Origin: Streptomyces montanisoli
Lineage (GTDB): Bacteria; Actinomycetota; Actinomycetes; Streptomycetales; Streptomycetaceae
Assembly (NCBI RefSeq): GCF_017813245.1
Contig: NZ_JAGIQL010000054.1
Span: 1-38,668, forward strand
Length of the DNA stretch: 38,668 nt
Direction: 5' to 3'
A program made the position numbers and the translations under genes. Every line of letters starts with the position of its first letter. The first letter of the stretch is position 1. Below the pieces are notes generated by a model. That model was not told where the DNA came from, made no database searches, and worked only from the letters and a program-made list of their open reading frames with translations. Positions 23,086 to 31,639 of the stretch are shown piece by piece.

Positions 23086-24527
23086 CCCACCCCACCGGCG
23101 CCGAGGGGCCCGCCGAACTGAACGAGCCGAAGGAGCTCAGGGAGCCCAAGGGCTTCGACCTGGCCCAACTGCTCGCCGAGCGGGGCGCGGAGCGCTACGA
23201 ACTGCACGCGAAGTACGTCAACCCGCAGCTGCCCCGCATGCTGCACACCATCGGCTTCGACAAGTTCTACGAGCGCGCCGAGGGCGCCTACTTCTGGGAC
23301 GCGGACGGCAACGACTACCTGGACATGCTGGCCGGCTTCGGCGTCATGGGCCTCGGCAGGCACCACACCGTGGTGCGCAAGGCACTCCACGACGTCCTCG
23401 ACGCCTCCCTCGCGGACCTCACCCGCTTCGACTGCCAGCCGCTGCCCGGCCTGCTCGCGGAGAAGCTGCTCACCCACAGCCCCCACCTCGACCGCGTGTT
23501 CTTCGGCAACAGCGGCACCGAGGCGGTGGAGACCGCCCTCAAGTTCGCCCGGTACGCCACCGGCAAGAAGCGCGTCCTGTACGCCTCGCACGCCTTCCAC
23601 GGCCTGACGACGGGCTCACTCTCCGTCAACGGCGAGGACAGCTTCAGGGACGGCTTCGCGCCGCTGCTGCCGGACACCGCGATCCCGCTGGGCGACCTCG
23701 ACGCGCTGGAGAGGGAGCTCAAGAAGGGCGACGTCGCCGGCTTCGTCGTGGAGCCGATCCAGGGCAAGGGCGTCCACGGGACACCGCCCGGCTTCCTGCG
23801 CGCCGCCCAGGACCTGCTGCACCGGCACAAGGCCCTGCTGATCGCCGACGAGGTGCAGACCGGCATGGGCAGGACCGGCACCTTCTACGCGTACCAGCAC
23901 GAGGCGGGCGTCGAGCCCGACCTCGTCTGCGTCGCGAAGGCACTGTCCGGCGGGTACGTGCCGGTGAGCGCGACCCTCGGCAAGGACTGGATCTTCAAGA
24001 AGGTCTACTCGTCGATGGACCGGGTGCTGGTCCACTCGGCGAGCTTCGGGTCCAACGCGCAGGCCATGGCGGCCGGGCTCGCCGTCCTCTCCGTGATGGA
24101 GGACGACAAGATCGTCGAGAACGCGCGCACCACCGGCGACCTGCTCAGGCAGCGCCTGACGGACCTCATCCCGAAGTACGAGCTGCTGCACGACGTGCGC
24201 GGCCGCGGCCTGATGATCGGCATCGAGTTCGGCAGACCGAGCTCGCTCAAGCTGCGCAGCCGCTGGACCATGCTCCAGGCGGCACGCAAGGGCCTGTTCG
24301 CGCAGATGGTGGTCGTGCCGCTGCTGCAGAAGCACCGGATCCTCACGCAGGTCTCCGGCGACTTCCTCGAAGTGATCAAGCTGATCCCGCCGCTCACCAT
24401 CGGCGAGCGCGAGGTCGACCGGTTCGTGGACGCCTTCACCGCCGTCATGGACGACGCGCACGGCGGTGGCGGGCTGATGTGGGACTTCGGCAAGACCCTG
24501 GTGAAGCAGGCGGTCGCGAACCGCTGA
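23082..24527 (+). CDS. hpnO: Aminobacteriohopanetriol-forming aminotransferase HpnO
   Basis: A 481-aa class III PLP aminotransferase. Seen: FFGNSGTEAVETALKFAR, the cofactor-binding DEVQTGMGRTG, and the PLP lysine in CVAKALSGGYVPVSA (K286). Close relatives are ornithine/acetylornithine aminotransferases, but the long N-terminus and position at the end of the hopanoid operon support HpnO, which converts ribosylhopane to 35-aminobacteriohopanetriol. AAGGAG precedes ATG 23082 and the start overlaps the dxs stop. It ends the operon; tandem repeats and hairpin-forming sequence follow. Confidence 0.9.
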   Translation: MTHPTGAEGPAELNEPKELREPKGFDLAQLLAERGAERYELHAKYVNPQLPRMLHTIGFDKFYERAEGAYFWDADGNDYLDMLAGFGVMGLGRHHTVVRKALHDVLDASLADLTRFDCQPLPGLLAEKLLTHSPHLDRVFFGNSGTEAVETALKFARYATGKKRVLYASHAFHGLTTGSLSVNGEDSFRDGFAPLLPDTAIPLGDLDALERELKKGDVAGFVVEPIQGKGVHGTPPGFLRAAQDLLHRHKALLIADEVQTGMGRTGTFYAYQHEAGVEPDLVCVAKALSGGYVPVSATLGKDWIFKKVYSSMDRVLVHSASFGSNAQAMAAGLAVLSVMEDDKIVENARTTGDLLRQRLTDLIPKYELLHDVRGRGLMIGIEFGRPSSLKLRSRWTMLQAARKGLFAQMVVVPLLQKHRILTQVSGDFLEVIKLIPPLTIGEREVDRFVDAFTAVMDDAHGGGGLMWDFGKTLVKQAVANR

Positions 24528-24551
24528 CGTCGTCCCGGAGCGTGGTGCCCG

Positions 24552-24627
24552 CCCCGGTCCTGCCGCACTTGCTCCGGTCCTGCCGCACTTGCCCCGGGGC
24601 GGGAGCACAGGCCCGGGGCGGGAGCAC
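24552..24627. repeat. Tandem short repeats in the hpnO/phosphatase intergenic region
   Basis: A 20-bp unit (C-Y-CCGGTCCTGCCGCACTTG) occurs twice in tandem at 24552-24571 and 24572-24591 with one mismatch. It is followed by CCCGGGGCGGGAGCAC twice (24593-24608 and 24612-24627, period 19). The second unit is nearly complementary to GTGCCCGCCCCGG at 24545-24557, so a bidirectional terminator structure between the convergent genes is likely. Confidence 0.6.
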
Positions 24628-24641
24628 CGGTCCGGGTGGGG

Positions 24642-25481
24642 TCACACGGTCAGCAGCCGCGCGCGCATGCTCTCGCGCGCGGCGGGCGTGAGGCCGAGGC
24701 CCTCGGCGAGATAGCGGTCGGTGCCGCCCCAGTGCTCCTCGATCGCCGTGAAGGCCGTCCGCAGGTACTCGACGCGTGCGCCGAACAGGGGGCCGAGCAG
24801 TTCGAGCACCTCGGCGGAGCGGCCGCCGCCCGCGTTCTCGTCGCGCCGCACCTGGTAGCGCCGATGGGCCGCGTTCGACTTGAGGTAGTCCTCCTCGATC
24901 GCCTCGTGCCCCACGCCGAGCGCCAGCAGGACGACCGCCGTCGTGACACCGGCCCTGTCCTTGCCGGCGGCGCAGTGCACCAGCACCGGCACACCGCCGT
25001 CCGCGACGGTGCGCAGCACGCGGCCCACCTCCGCGGTGCGCTCGACGACGATCCTGCGGTACGAGTCGGCCATGCGGGCGCCGGCCTTGCCGTCCGCGAG
25101 GATCGACCGCAGCTGATCGACGTCGCCGTGGCGGACGAGCTTCCAGAACTCGGCACCCTCAGCCGGGTCGTTGAGCGGGATGTTCACGTTGCGCACGCCC
25201 GGCAGCTCGATGTCGGGGCCGTCGAGCTTGCGGTCCGCCGCGTTGCGGAAGTCGAAGACGGTGTGCAGGCCGAGCGACGACAGGAAGACCGCGTCCTGCG
25301 CGGTGGCGCCCGCCAGGTGCCCGCTGCGGAAGAGGACTCCCCGCCGCACCTGCCTGCCGTCCGCCGCCGGGAGACCCCCGACGTCGCGGAAGTTGCGCAC
25401 ACCGGTCAGCTCCGGCTCGGCCGCGTGCCCGTCCCCCCTCTCGGTCTCGGCCGAAGGGACGTGCTGCGACTCCTGCGTCAC
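24642..25481 (-). CDS. Tyrosine-specific protein phosphatase (PtpB-like)
   Basis: A 279-aa cysteine phosphatase of the Y_phosphatase3/PtpB type. Seen: the P-loop VHCAAGKDRAG (catalytic C170, Arg at +6; the Lys-Asp after Gly is typical of the lipid/Tyr phosphatases of this group), an N-terminal GVRNFRDVGGLPAADG signature, and FRSGHLAGAT. It probably dephosphorylates phosphotyrosine on proteins, or phosphoinositide-like substrates, in the cytosol. GTG 25481 is chosen because GGAGGAG lies 5-6 nt upstream; an in-frame ATG 18 codons earlier has no site. It is convergent with the hopanoid operon and divergent from the riboswitch-controlled peptidase. Confidence 0.9.
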   Translation of the reverse strand: MTQESQHVPSAETERGDGHAAEPELTGVRNFRDVGGLPAADGRQVRRGVLFRSGHLAGATAQDAVFLSSLGLHTVFDFRNAADRKLDGPDIELPGVRNVNIPLNDPAEGAEFWKLVRHGDVDQLRSILADGKAGARMADSYRRIVVERTAEVGRVLRTVADGGVPVLVHCAAGKDRAGVTTAVVLLALGVGHEAIEEDYLKSNAAHRRYQVRRDENAGGGRSAEVLELLGPLFGARVEYLRTAFTAIEEHWGGTDRYLAEGLGLTPAARESMRARLLTV

Positions 25482-25828
25482 GGGTACTCCTCCGTGGTCG
25501 GTACCGGTGCGGACGCCGATACGGCTTCTCCCCACGCACCCTAGGGCATCGACGCCGCGAGCGAGTTGTCGGCAATGGGGCTATTGCCCCAACACGCCCC
25601 GGGTGGGCGGAGGGTGGCCCGGCCGTCCGTGAGCAGGATCATAACCGTGACACACCGTGGCGGAGCGCGAGTGCCCACCGTCCATGGGGGCACGGGGAAC
25701 CACCGCCCGCCGGCGACGCAGAGTCACCGGGAGTGGTGGTCGCCGGTGGTGTCACGGGAGGCCGAACGGCACGCGGGCCTTGTCCGGTGTGCGCCGCTCG
25801 CCCTACCGTCACGGCAGTCCGGGCGGAA
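25482..25828 (+). promoter_or_regulatory. Intergenic region with putative promoter for the riboswitch transcript
   Basis: Between the phosphatase start and the riboswitch. A plausible vegetative promoter is TTGTCC (25780-25785), 18 nt, TACCGT (25804-25809), placing the start close to the riboswitch 5' end. At 25571-25591 two mutually exclusive small hairpins overlap (GGCAAT/ATTGCC and TGGGGC/GCCCCA, loop TATT). No gene is seen here. Confidence 0.4.
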
Positions 25829-26022
25829 CGCCGAATCCTGCCGCCGCCCGGCGAACACACCTCACATCACCCACGCACGGCAGGAGCGGGGGACCCAGGC
25901 AGTACGCCGTCACCGGCGCGCACGTGTGTCCGCACGCGTCCGCACGGACGGCTCGGGGTGAAGCCGCGCCACGGCGCGGCCGGGCAACTCCAGCCCGAAC
26001 CCGACAGCTCACCTCGCAGGCG
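25829..26022 (+). ncRNA. ydaO/yuaA c-di-AMP riboswitch
   Basis: The leader carries the hallmark ydaO sequence blocks: CAGGAGCGGGGGACCCA (25882-25898), GGGGTGAAGCCGC (25955-25967), and GGGCAACTCCAGCCCGAAC followed by CCGACAGCTCACCTCGCAGGCG (to 26022). Helix arms fit: CGCC (25829-25832) with GGCG (26019-26022) as P1, and CCTGCCG (25837-25843 region) with CGGCAGG (25879-25885). Established knowledge: these riboswitches bind c-di-AMP and usually turn off cell-wall hydrolase genes in actinobacteria. It is directly upstream of a LysM/M23 peptidase, with the ribosome site GGAGAGG right after P1. Confidence 0.93.
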
Positions 26023-26039
26023 CCGGAGAGGAAAGCGCC

Positions 26040-26858
26040 ATGCCCGCACGGGGTAAGCACCGCCGTCCCAGGAACCGCTCACTGACCCGCGGCCTCACGG
26101 CCGTCGGCACGGGCGGGGCCGCCGTCGTCCTGCCGCTGCTCGGAGCCACGAGCGCCGGCGCGGCGGAACACACCGCGCCCGCCGCCAAGGCCGCGACCAC
26201 CGCGGCGGCCACGTCCACCTACACCGTCGCCAAGGGCGACACACTGGCCGCGATCGCCGCACACCACCACATCAGCGGCGGCTGGAAGGCCCTCTACCGG
26301 GCCAACAAGGACGTGGTCGGCGCCGACCCGTCGCTTATCCACCCGGGCGAGAGGCTCCGCCTCGACTCCGCGGCCGGCCCGGCGGGAACCGCCGCCACGG
26401 GGACCTCCGCGCACCAGACTTCGGCGCACCAGGCATCCGCGACCACCGGCACCGGCTGGATGCTCCCGGCGGGCAAGGCACCCATCGGCACCCCGTACCA
26501 CGCCGCGGGCTCCATGTGGTCGAGCGGATACCACACCGGCACGGACTTCCTCGTCGACAGCGGCACGCCGGTGCACGCCGTCGCCGCCGGCACCGTCGTC
26601 ACGGCGGGCTGGGGCGGCTCGTACGGCAACCAGGTCGTCATCCGGCACGCCGACGGCCACTACTCGCAGTACGGCCACCTGTCGTCCCTGTCCGTGTCAG
26701 CGGGCCAGACCGTCACCGAGGGCGAGCAGATCGGCCTGTCGGGCGCCACCGGCAACGTGACCGGGCCGCACCTCCACTTCGAGATCCGCACCGGCCCCGA
26801 CTACGGCTCGGACATCGACCCGATGGCGTTCCTCCAGTCCCACGGCGTGACGATCTGA
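26040..26858 (+). CDS. Secreted LysM/M23 peptidoglycan endopeptidase
   Basis: A 272-aa secreted cell-wall hydrolase. Seen: an Arg/Lys-rich N-terminus and hydrophobic stretch ending in AGAA (signal peptide ~1-42), one LysM domain (~59-108, TYTVAKGDTLAAIAAHHHIS ... HPGERLRL), an Ala/Thr-rich linker with a short repeat HQTSAHQ, then an M23 domain. M23 zinc ligands are H165 and D169 (HTGTD) and H246 (HLHFE, with H244 catalytic). It should cut peptide cross-links in peptidoglycan outside the cell, as for growth or spore germination. Expression is controlled by the c-di-AMP riboswitch in its leader. ATG 26040 has GGAGAGG 8 nt upstream. Confidence 0.95.
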   Translation: MPARGKHRRPRNRSLTRGLTAVGTGGAAVVLPLLGATSAGAAEHTAPAAKAATTAAATSTYTVAKGDTLAAIAAHHHISGGWKALYRANKDVVGADPSLIHPGERLRLDSAAGPAGTAATGTSAHQTSAHQASATTGTGWMLPAGKAPIGTPYHAAGSMWSSGYHTGTDFLVDSGTPVHAVAAGTVVTAGWGGSYGNQVVIRHADGHYSQYGHLSSLSVSAGQTVTEGEQIGLSGATGNVTGPHLHFEIRTGPDYGSDIDPMAFLQSHGVTI

Positions 26859-26883
26859 CGCATCCTGCCCGGCGCGCGGCACG

Positions 26884-27813
26884 TCAGCGCGCGCCGGCCA
26901 GCAGGTCGTCGCGGCCGATCAGGGCCGAGGGCCCCTGGCCCGTACAGGCGTAGGCGCCGGCCCGCGCGCCGAGGGCCGCGCTCTCCTCGAGGTCACGGCC
27001 GGAGAGCCGTCCGTAGAGGAAACCGCAGACGTACGCGTCCCCCGCGCCGTTGGAGTCCACCACAGGGCCCGGCGGCACCGTCGCGGCGACGGGCCGCGGC
27101 GTGCGGCTGCCCTGCCGGGTCATCAGGTACGAGCCGCCCGCGCCCGCCGTCGCGACGACCGCCTCCGCGCGGCCCTCCCGCAGGATCTCCTTCATCACCG
27201 ACGCGATCCGTCCGCCCGCGCCGGTGGCGCTCAGGAACACCAGGTCGGCGCGGAGGGCGAACTCACGCTGCGGCTCGGTCAGTCCGTCCCAGTCGTGCAG
27301 GTCGGTGGAGACGGGGACGCCCGATTCCTCGATGTCGTCGAAGAGATGGCGGGCGAAGTCCACGACCGACAGGTGCACGTGGCGGGCCGCACGCAGGTGC
27401 GGGCGGTAGAAGGACGGCGGCATCCGCAGGCCCGCCGGGTCGCGGCTGTCACGGAACGACATGCGCCGCCCCGTGCGCTCCACCAGGTTCACCGCACGCC
27501 GCGTGCCCGCGGGCGAGATCAGCGCCTCGAAGTCCACGTCCCCCTCGGCGAGCCGCAGACGCACCTGCTCACCCGTCCAGTCGTCGCCGACGAAGTCGAG
27601 GAACTTGACGGCAAGACCGAGCGCCCGGCAGCCGAGGGCGACGTTGCCACCGGTGTGGCCGGGCCACTCGTGTATCGCGCTCACGTCCACCGAGTCGGCC
27701 AGCGGCACGGGCAGCGAGTCGACCCGGACCACCGTGTCCACGCCGCTTCCGCCGACGACCAGGACGTCGTGCGCCGCCCGGCCGGGTCCGTCGTCGCTCC
27801 GCTGGTCCGCCAC
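26884..27813 (-). CDS. PfkB-family carbohydrate kinase
   Basis: A 309-aa ribokinase-fold kinase. Seen: GGSGVDTVVRVD near the N-terminus, the sugar-binding GHTGGNVALGCRALG, and the C-terminal signature PVVDSNGAGDAYVCGFLYG with catalytic base D259 in GAGD. Substrate (ribose, fructose, adenosine or another sugar) cannot be told; no sugar transporter lies next to it. GTG 27813 has GAAGGGGAG just upstream. It is divergent from the metallo-hydrolase gene and ends 25 bp from the convergent peptidase gene. Confidence 0.9.
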   Translation of the reverse strand: MADQRSDDGPGRAAHDVLVVGGSGVDTVVRVDSLPVPLADSVDVSAIHEWPGHTGGNVALGCRALGLAVKFLDFVGDDWTGEQVRLRLAEGDVDFEALISPAGTRRAVNLVERTGRRMSFRDSRDPAGLRMPPSFYRPHLRAARHVHLSVVDFARHLFDDIEESGVPVSTDLHDWDGLTEPQREFALRADLVFLSATGAGGRIASVMKEILREGRAEAVVATAGAGGSYLMTRQGSRTPRPVAATVPPGPVVDSNGAGDAYVCGFLYGRLSGRDLEESAALGARAGAYACTGQGPSALIGRDDLLAGAR

Positions 27814-27920
27814 AGTCTCCCCTTCGCGTCGGTGCCCCGTCCCGGCATGCTGACGCCCCGCGGTGAACCCGCGAACGACGTCGTCTGAACGGCGAATCCC
27901 GACACCCTACTCACCCCGCC

Positions 27921-27934
27921 CCGAGGATCCTCGG
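27921..27934. promoter_or_regulatory. Perfect 14-nt palindrome in the kinase/hydrolase divergent promoter region
   Basis: CCGAGGATCCTCGG is self-complementary with no loop, about 110 bp from the kinase start and 52 bp from the hydrolase start. A -10-like TAGGGT for the kinase lies on the minus strand at 27909-27904. It is a candidate operator; the regulator is unknown. Confidence 0.35.
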
Positions 27935-27986
27935 CGCGTACCTCGCACGCCGGGAATCCCAGGAGCCCCGCAGACGTTCAGCGGCT

Positions 27987-29219
27987 GTGGAGAACTCCGT
28001 AAGCCCAGCAAGCCCCGTGCCGGCCACCGGCTCGCCCCGCTCCCTCCGCGCGCGACTGCGCGGCTACCGCCCCGGCGCCTTCGGCGCGGACGCGACGGGG
28101 GAGCGCCTCGCGCGCATCCACCGCTCGCCGCACTTCGCCGACGGCACGTTCAGGAACCCGGACGGAACGGCGCGCACCAGGCCCTCGGGGTCACCGCTCG
28201 AGTACGCGAGGGCGTACTTCGAGAAGGAGGCGCGGGCCAGGCGCGCGCCGAACGGCACCGTGCCCGTCCACGCCACCACACTCGCCGACATCGCGAAGCC
28301 GCCGGCCGACGGGCTCCGGCTGACGTGGATGGGGCACTCCAGCGTGCTCGCCGAGATCGACGGCGCGCGGGTCCTGTTCGACCCGGTGTGGGGCGAGCGG
28401 TGTTCGCCGTTCGCCTTCGCGGGCCCGAAGCGGCTCCACCCGGTGCCGGTACCGCTCGCCTCGCTCGGGCCCGTGGACGTGGTGGTGATCTCGCACGACC
28501 ACTACGACCACCTGGACATGGACACCATCAAGGCACTCGCCGCCACGGACACGGTCTTCGCCCTCCCCCTCGGCGTGGGCGCCCACCTGGAGCACTGGGG
28601 CGTCGCACCGTCCAGGCTGCGCGAACTCGACTGGCACGAGTCCACCGAGGTCGCCGGCGTCCGGCTGACGGCCACACCGGCCCGCCACTTCTGCGGCAGG
28701 GGCATCCGCAACAAGCAGCACACCCTCTGGGCGTCCTGGGCCGTCGCGGGCCCCGAGCACCGCATCTACCACAGCGGCGACACCGGCTACTTCACGGGCT
28801 TCCGCGACATCGGCGCGGCACACGGCCCGTTCGACGCCACGATGATCCAGCTGGGCGCGTACTCGGAGTACTGGCCCGACATCCACATGACGCCCGACGA
28901 GGCCCTGCGCGCCCACCTCGACCTACAGGGCGGCGCCCCGGGTGGTGTGCTGATGCCGATCCACTGGGGGACGTTCAACCTGGCGCCGCACGCGTGGGCG
29001 GAGCCGGGGGAGTGGACGAAGGACGCGGCCGCGGAGGCCGGCCAGGCAGTGGCGTTCCCGCGGCCGGGCGAGCCGTTCGAGCCGGCGGGGAAGCTGCCGG
29101 TGGAGCCGTGGTGGCGTGCGGTGTCCCAGCCGATCGCGCACCCGTGGCGGCGTCCTCAGCCTGTGGAGGTCGTCGGCGAGCCGCACAGCGACGATCTCGA
29201 CCTCGCGGGCGAGCGGTAG
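27987..29219 (+). CDS. Metallo-beta-lactamase-fold hydrolase (NAPE-PLD/UlaG-like)
   Basis: A 410-aa metal-dependent hydrolase. Seen: LTWMGHSSVLAEIDGARVLFDPVWG at ~112-136, the metal motif ISHDHYDHLD (H170, H172, D174, H175), a later HFCGRGIRNKQHTLWASW region, HSGDTGYFTGF, and IHWGTFNLAPHAW. The pattern (LTWLGHSS... DPVW... W(A)SW) is that of the N-acylphosphatidylethanolamine phospholipase D-like group; a lipid phosphodiester substrate is possible but not shown. The start is uncertain: GTG 27987 has no clear ribosome site, and GTG 28017 is an alternative that removes 10 residues. It has no signal peptide. Confidence 0.88.
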   Translation: MENSVSPASPVPATGSPRSLRARLRGYRPGAFGADATGERLARIHRSPHFADGTFRNPDGTARTRPSGSPLEYARAYFEKEARARRAPNGTVPVHATTLADIAKPPADGLRLTWMGHSSVLAEIDGARVLFDPVWGERCSPFAFAGPKRLHPVPVPLASLGPVDVVVISHDHYDHLDMDTIKALAATDTVFALPLGVGAHLEHWGVAPSRLRELDWHESTEVAGVRLTATPARHFCGRGIRNKQHTLWASWAVAGPEHRIYHSGDTGYFTGFRDIGAAHGPFDATMIQLGAYSEYWPDIHMTPDEALRAHLDLQGGAPGGVLMPIHWGTFNLAPHAWAEPGEWTKDAAAEAGQAVAFPRPGEPFEPAGKLPVEPWWRAVSQPIAHPWRRPQPVEVVGEPHSDDLDLAGER

Positions 29220-29525
29220 CGTTGACCGGCACGACCTCGCTAAGAGTTAGGGGATGCCGGTGCTTCTCCGGTCTGCCGGTGGTGCGGGTGGCGAGGCCGT
29301 CGGCATCGTCCGGTTGCGTGTTCCTGACGGGACTCGTGTACTGGACCCACTCAGAGGTGGTCGTACGCTCAGGCCCAGCGCGCTTGCCGGAAGGGGGTCC
29401 GCCCGCGTGTCGGTGACTTCCGGTCCGTGGGCCGATGCGCGGCCGGTGACGTCCGCATGTCGGGCGTGCCGGTGCTGCGCGGCGCCGGAGACGCGTTCAC
29501 CCGGCGTGCGGTGGTGTCGCCGATC
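29220..29525 (+). other. Intergenic region without a recognised gene
   Basis: About 300 bp between the hydrolase and the DMT membrane protein. A TTGACC (29222-29227) with a poor -10 about 17 nt later is the only promoter-like signal. In-frame upstream extensions of the next gene run back into it (as far as 29427) but are not membrane-like or conserved in appearance. No RNA gene or repeat is seen. Confidence 0.4.
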
Positions 29526-30422
29526 ATGCTGAGCGTGCTGCTCGCCGTCCTGGCCGCGGTGGCCAATGCCACGTCTTCTGTGCTGCAGCGCAAGGCCGCT
29601 CGTGACCGCCCCGCAAGCGAGAGTCTCAGCTGGCGGTTGGTGTGGCAGTTGCTGCACCGGCCGGTGTGGCTGTTCGGCATCCTGTCGATCATCGCCGGCT
29701 TCCTGTTGCAGGCCGTGGCGCTGGGCAGCGGCAGCCTCGCGGTGGTGGAGCCGGTGCTCGTGCTGGAGCTGCCCCTCACGCTCGTCCTGTCCGCGCGGGT
29801 CTTCAAGAGCCGGCTGGGGCGCCGGGAGTGGGGTGCGTCCGGGGTGATGGCCGCGGGCCTGGCCGGCCTGCTGTACTTCCTGTCCCCGTCCCAGGGCTCC
29901 ACCACGGCTGTCAGCGGGCTGGTGTGGGTGCTGGCGGCAGGCGCGAACGTGCTGGTGGTCGCGGCCCTGGTGGTGTGGGCCAGGCTCGGCGGGGTCGACG
30001 CCCGCAGGGCGGCGCTGCTGGGTGTGGCCACCGGGTGCGGGTTCGGGTTCACCGCCGCACTGATCAAGGGCATGACGGTCACTGCCTCGCAGGGCATCGT
30101 GGCGCTGTTCACGAGTTGGCAGGTGTACGGCATGGTCGTGGCCGGCGCCGGTTCGATGTTCCTCCTGCAGTCGGCGATGCAGGCCGGGCGCTTGCTGGCC
30201 ACTCAGCCCGGGCTGACGATGTCCGACCCGGTGGTCTCCATCCTCTGGGGCGTCTTCGTCTTCGGCGAGCAGGTGCGCGGCGGGATCTTCATCGTCTTGT
30301 CGGTGGTGGCCGCCGCGGTGGTCGCCGGCGCTGTCCTCGCGCTGACCCGCTCGCCGCTGCTCGCCGGTGAGTCCGGACAGCAGGAAGAGGACCAGTCCGC
30401 CGGCGGCACGTCCGGTCCTTGA
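29526..30422 (+). CDS. DMT/EamA-like multispanning membrane protein
   Basis: A 298-aa protein with about nine to ten hydrophobic helices, starting immediately with TM1 (MLSVLLAVLAAVANATSSVLQ) and ending with a Gln/Glu-rich cytosolic tail. Repeating pattern features such as SVLQRKAA, GSLAVVEPVLVLELPLTLVLSA and TMSDPVVSILWGVFVFGEQV match the DMT superfamily, particularly the NIPA/EamA-like 'multidrug or metabolite' groups in actinobacteria. Transported substrate unknown. No good ribosome site precedes ATG 29526; it is chosen because the hydrophobic region begins there. GTG 29508/29511 and ATG 29457 are in-frame alternatives. Confidence 0.8.
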   Translation: MLSVLLAVLAAVANATSSVLQRKAARDRPASESLSWRLVWQLLHRPVWLFGILSIIAGFLLQAVALGSGSLAVVEPVLVLELPLTLVLSARVFKSRLGRREWGASGVMAAGLAGLLYFLSPSQGSTTAVSGLVWVLAAGANVLVVAALVVWARLGGVDARRAALLGVATGCGFGFTAALIKGMTVTASQGIVALFTSWQVYGMVVAGAGSMFLLQSAMQAGRLLATQPGLTMSDPVVSILWGVFVFGEQVRGGIFIVLSVVAAAVVAGAVLALTRSPLLAGESGQQEEDQSAGGTSGP

Positions 30423-30462
30423 GCGGGCGTCGGCCTGCCGGCGCGTTACTCGCCCCTTGGCT

Positions 30463-31302
30463 TCACAGGATGGGTTGGCCGCCGGTGATCGCGATGCGGG
30501 CCCCGGAGACGTAGCTTGCCTCGTCGGAGGCGAGGAGGACGTAGACCGGGGCCAGCTCGGCCGGCTGGCCCGCTCGTCCGAGCGGGACCTGGGATCCGAA
30601 GCTCTCCACCTGCTCGGGCGGCATGGTGGCGGGAATGAGGGGCGTCCAGATCGGGCCAGGTGCCACACTGTTGGCCCGGATGCCCTTCGGGCCCAGCAGC
30701 TGGGACAGCGTCGCCGCCATGTTCGCGACGCCGGCCTTGGTGACGTTGTAGGCGAGGAGCTGGGGCGGCGCGATGTCGGAGTTCACCGACGTCGTGCCGA
30801 TGATCGACGAACCGGGCCGCATGTGGGGGACGGCCGCCTTGGCCAGGTGGAAGAAGGCGCTGATGTTCGTCGCGAGGGTGCGGTCCCACTCCTCGTCGGG
30901 GATGTCCTCGATCGACTCCCGCGTCATCTGGAATCCGGCGTTGTTGACCAGGACGTCCACCCGGCCGAATTCCGCGACCGCCCGGTCGACGAGCGAGCGG
31001 CAATGGGCCGGATCGGCCACATCGCCGGGCACCAGCACGCAGGTGCGGTCCGCCTCCTCCACCCAGCGCCGGGTCTCGGCCGCGTCGTCGTGCTCGTCGA
31101 GGTAGGAGACCAGGACGTCTGCTCCCTCCCGGGCGTAGGCGATCGCCACGGCACGTCCGATGCCGCTGTCCCCACCGGTGATCAGCGTCTTCTTGCCGGC
31201 GAGCCGTCCCGATCCGCGGTAGCTCTCCTCACCGTGGTCCGGCTCGGGCTTCATCTCGGACGTGGCACCCGGCGGCGTCTGCTGCTGGCGGGGCTGGGAC
31301 AT
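30463..31302 (-). CDS. SDR-family oxidoreductase (YhdF/YghA/Gsp39-like)
   Basis: A 279-aa short-chain dehydrogenase. Seen: a Gln/Pro-rich lead (SQPRQQQTPPG), cofactor motif ITGGDSGIG (41-49), NNAG (120-123), Ser172 in GTTSVNS, and YNVTK with Y185/K189. The N-terminal extension and the TGGDSGIGRA variant are typical of the glucose/ribitol-dehydrogenase-like group associated with general stress (B. subtilis GS39-type). Substrate unknown. ATG 31302 has AAGGAG 7 nt upstream; in-frame extension to 31458 is not used. It is convergent with the DMT gene. Confidence 0.92.
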   Translation of the reverse strand: MSQPRQQQTPPGATSEMKPEPDHGEESYRGSGRLAGKKTLITGGDSGIGRAVAIAYAREGADVLVSYLDEHDDAAETRRWVEEADRTCVLVPGDVADPAHCRSLVDRAVAEFGRVDVLVNNAGFQMTRESIEDIPDEEWDRTLATNISAFFHLAKAAVPHMRPGSSIIGTTSVNSDIAPPQLLAYNVTKAGVANMAATLSQLLGPKGIRANSVAPGPIWTPLIPATMPPEQVESFGSQVPLGRAGQPAELAPVYVLLASDEASYVSGARIAITGGQPIL

Positions 31303-31639
31303 GGCGGCTCCTTGCGGGAAAGCGGGAAAGGACGATCGTGTTGTCGGGAGAGGAATCGGAACCCTACGTTTCCCATGGGTCATGTGCGCGCCCGGCGAGC
31401 CGGACAGCGGAACAGCCCCTCGAACGGGCGCATGGTCCGCCAATGTGCATGCGAGCATGACGGCGGCCTCAGTTCGCTGTTCGGCACGTCATTCGCGTGG
31501 GTCCGATCACCGGTGGCGGAGCGGCCCGGAGCGACGGTCGCGTGTGCGGTGTCCCGACCCGGCGGCCGGCGCGGTCGTCGGCGGGATGGGCCCCGAGGGG
31601 TCGATCATCGCGGGCGGAGGCGCCCTGCCGGCGGACAGC
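31303..31639 (+). other. Gene-poor region upstream of the SDR gene
   Basis: Holds the SDR promoter. On the minus strand GTAGGGTT near 31360 could be a -10. Frames in this stretch have no recognisable protein, and the right part leads into the alcohol dehydrogenase remnant. Confidence 0.35.

Noticed and set aside
29427..29525. N-terminal extension of the DMT membrane protein
   Set aside because: The added residues are Cys/Arg-rich, lack a ribosome site, and the hydrophobic domain begins at 29526.
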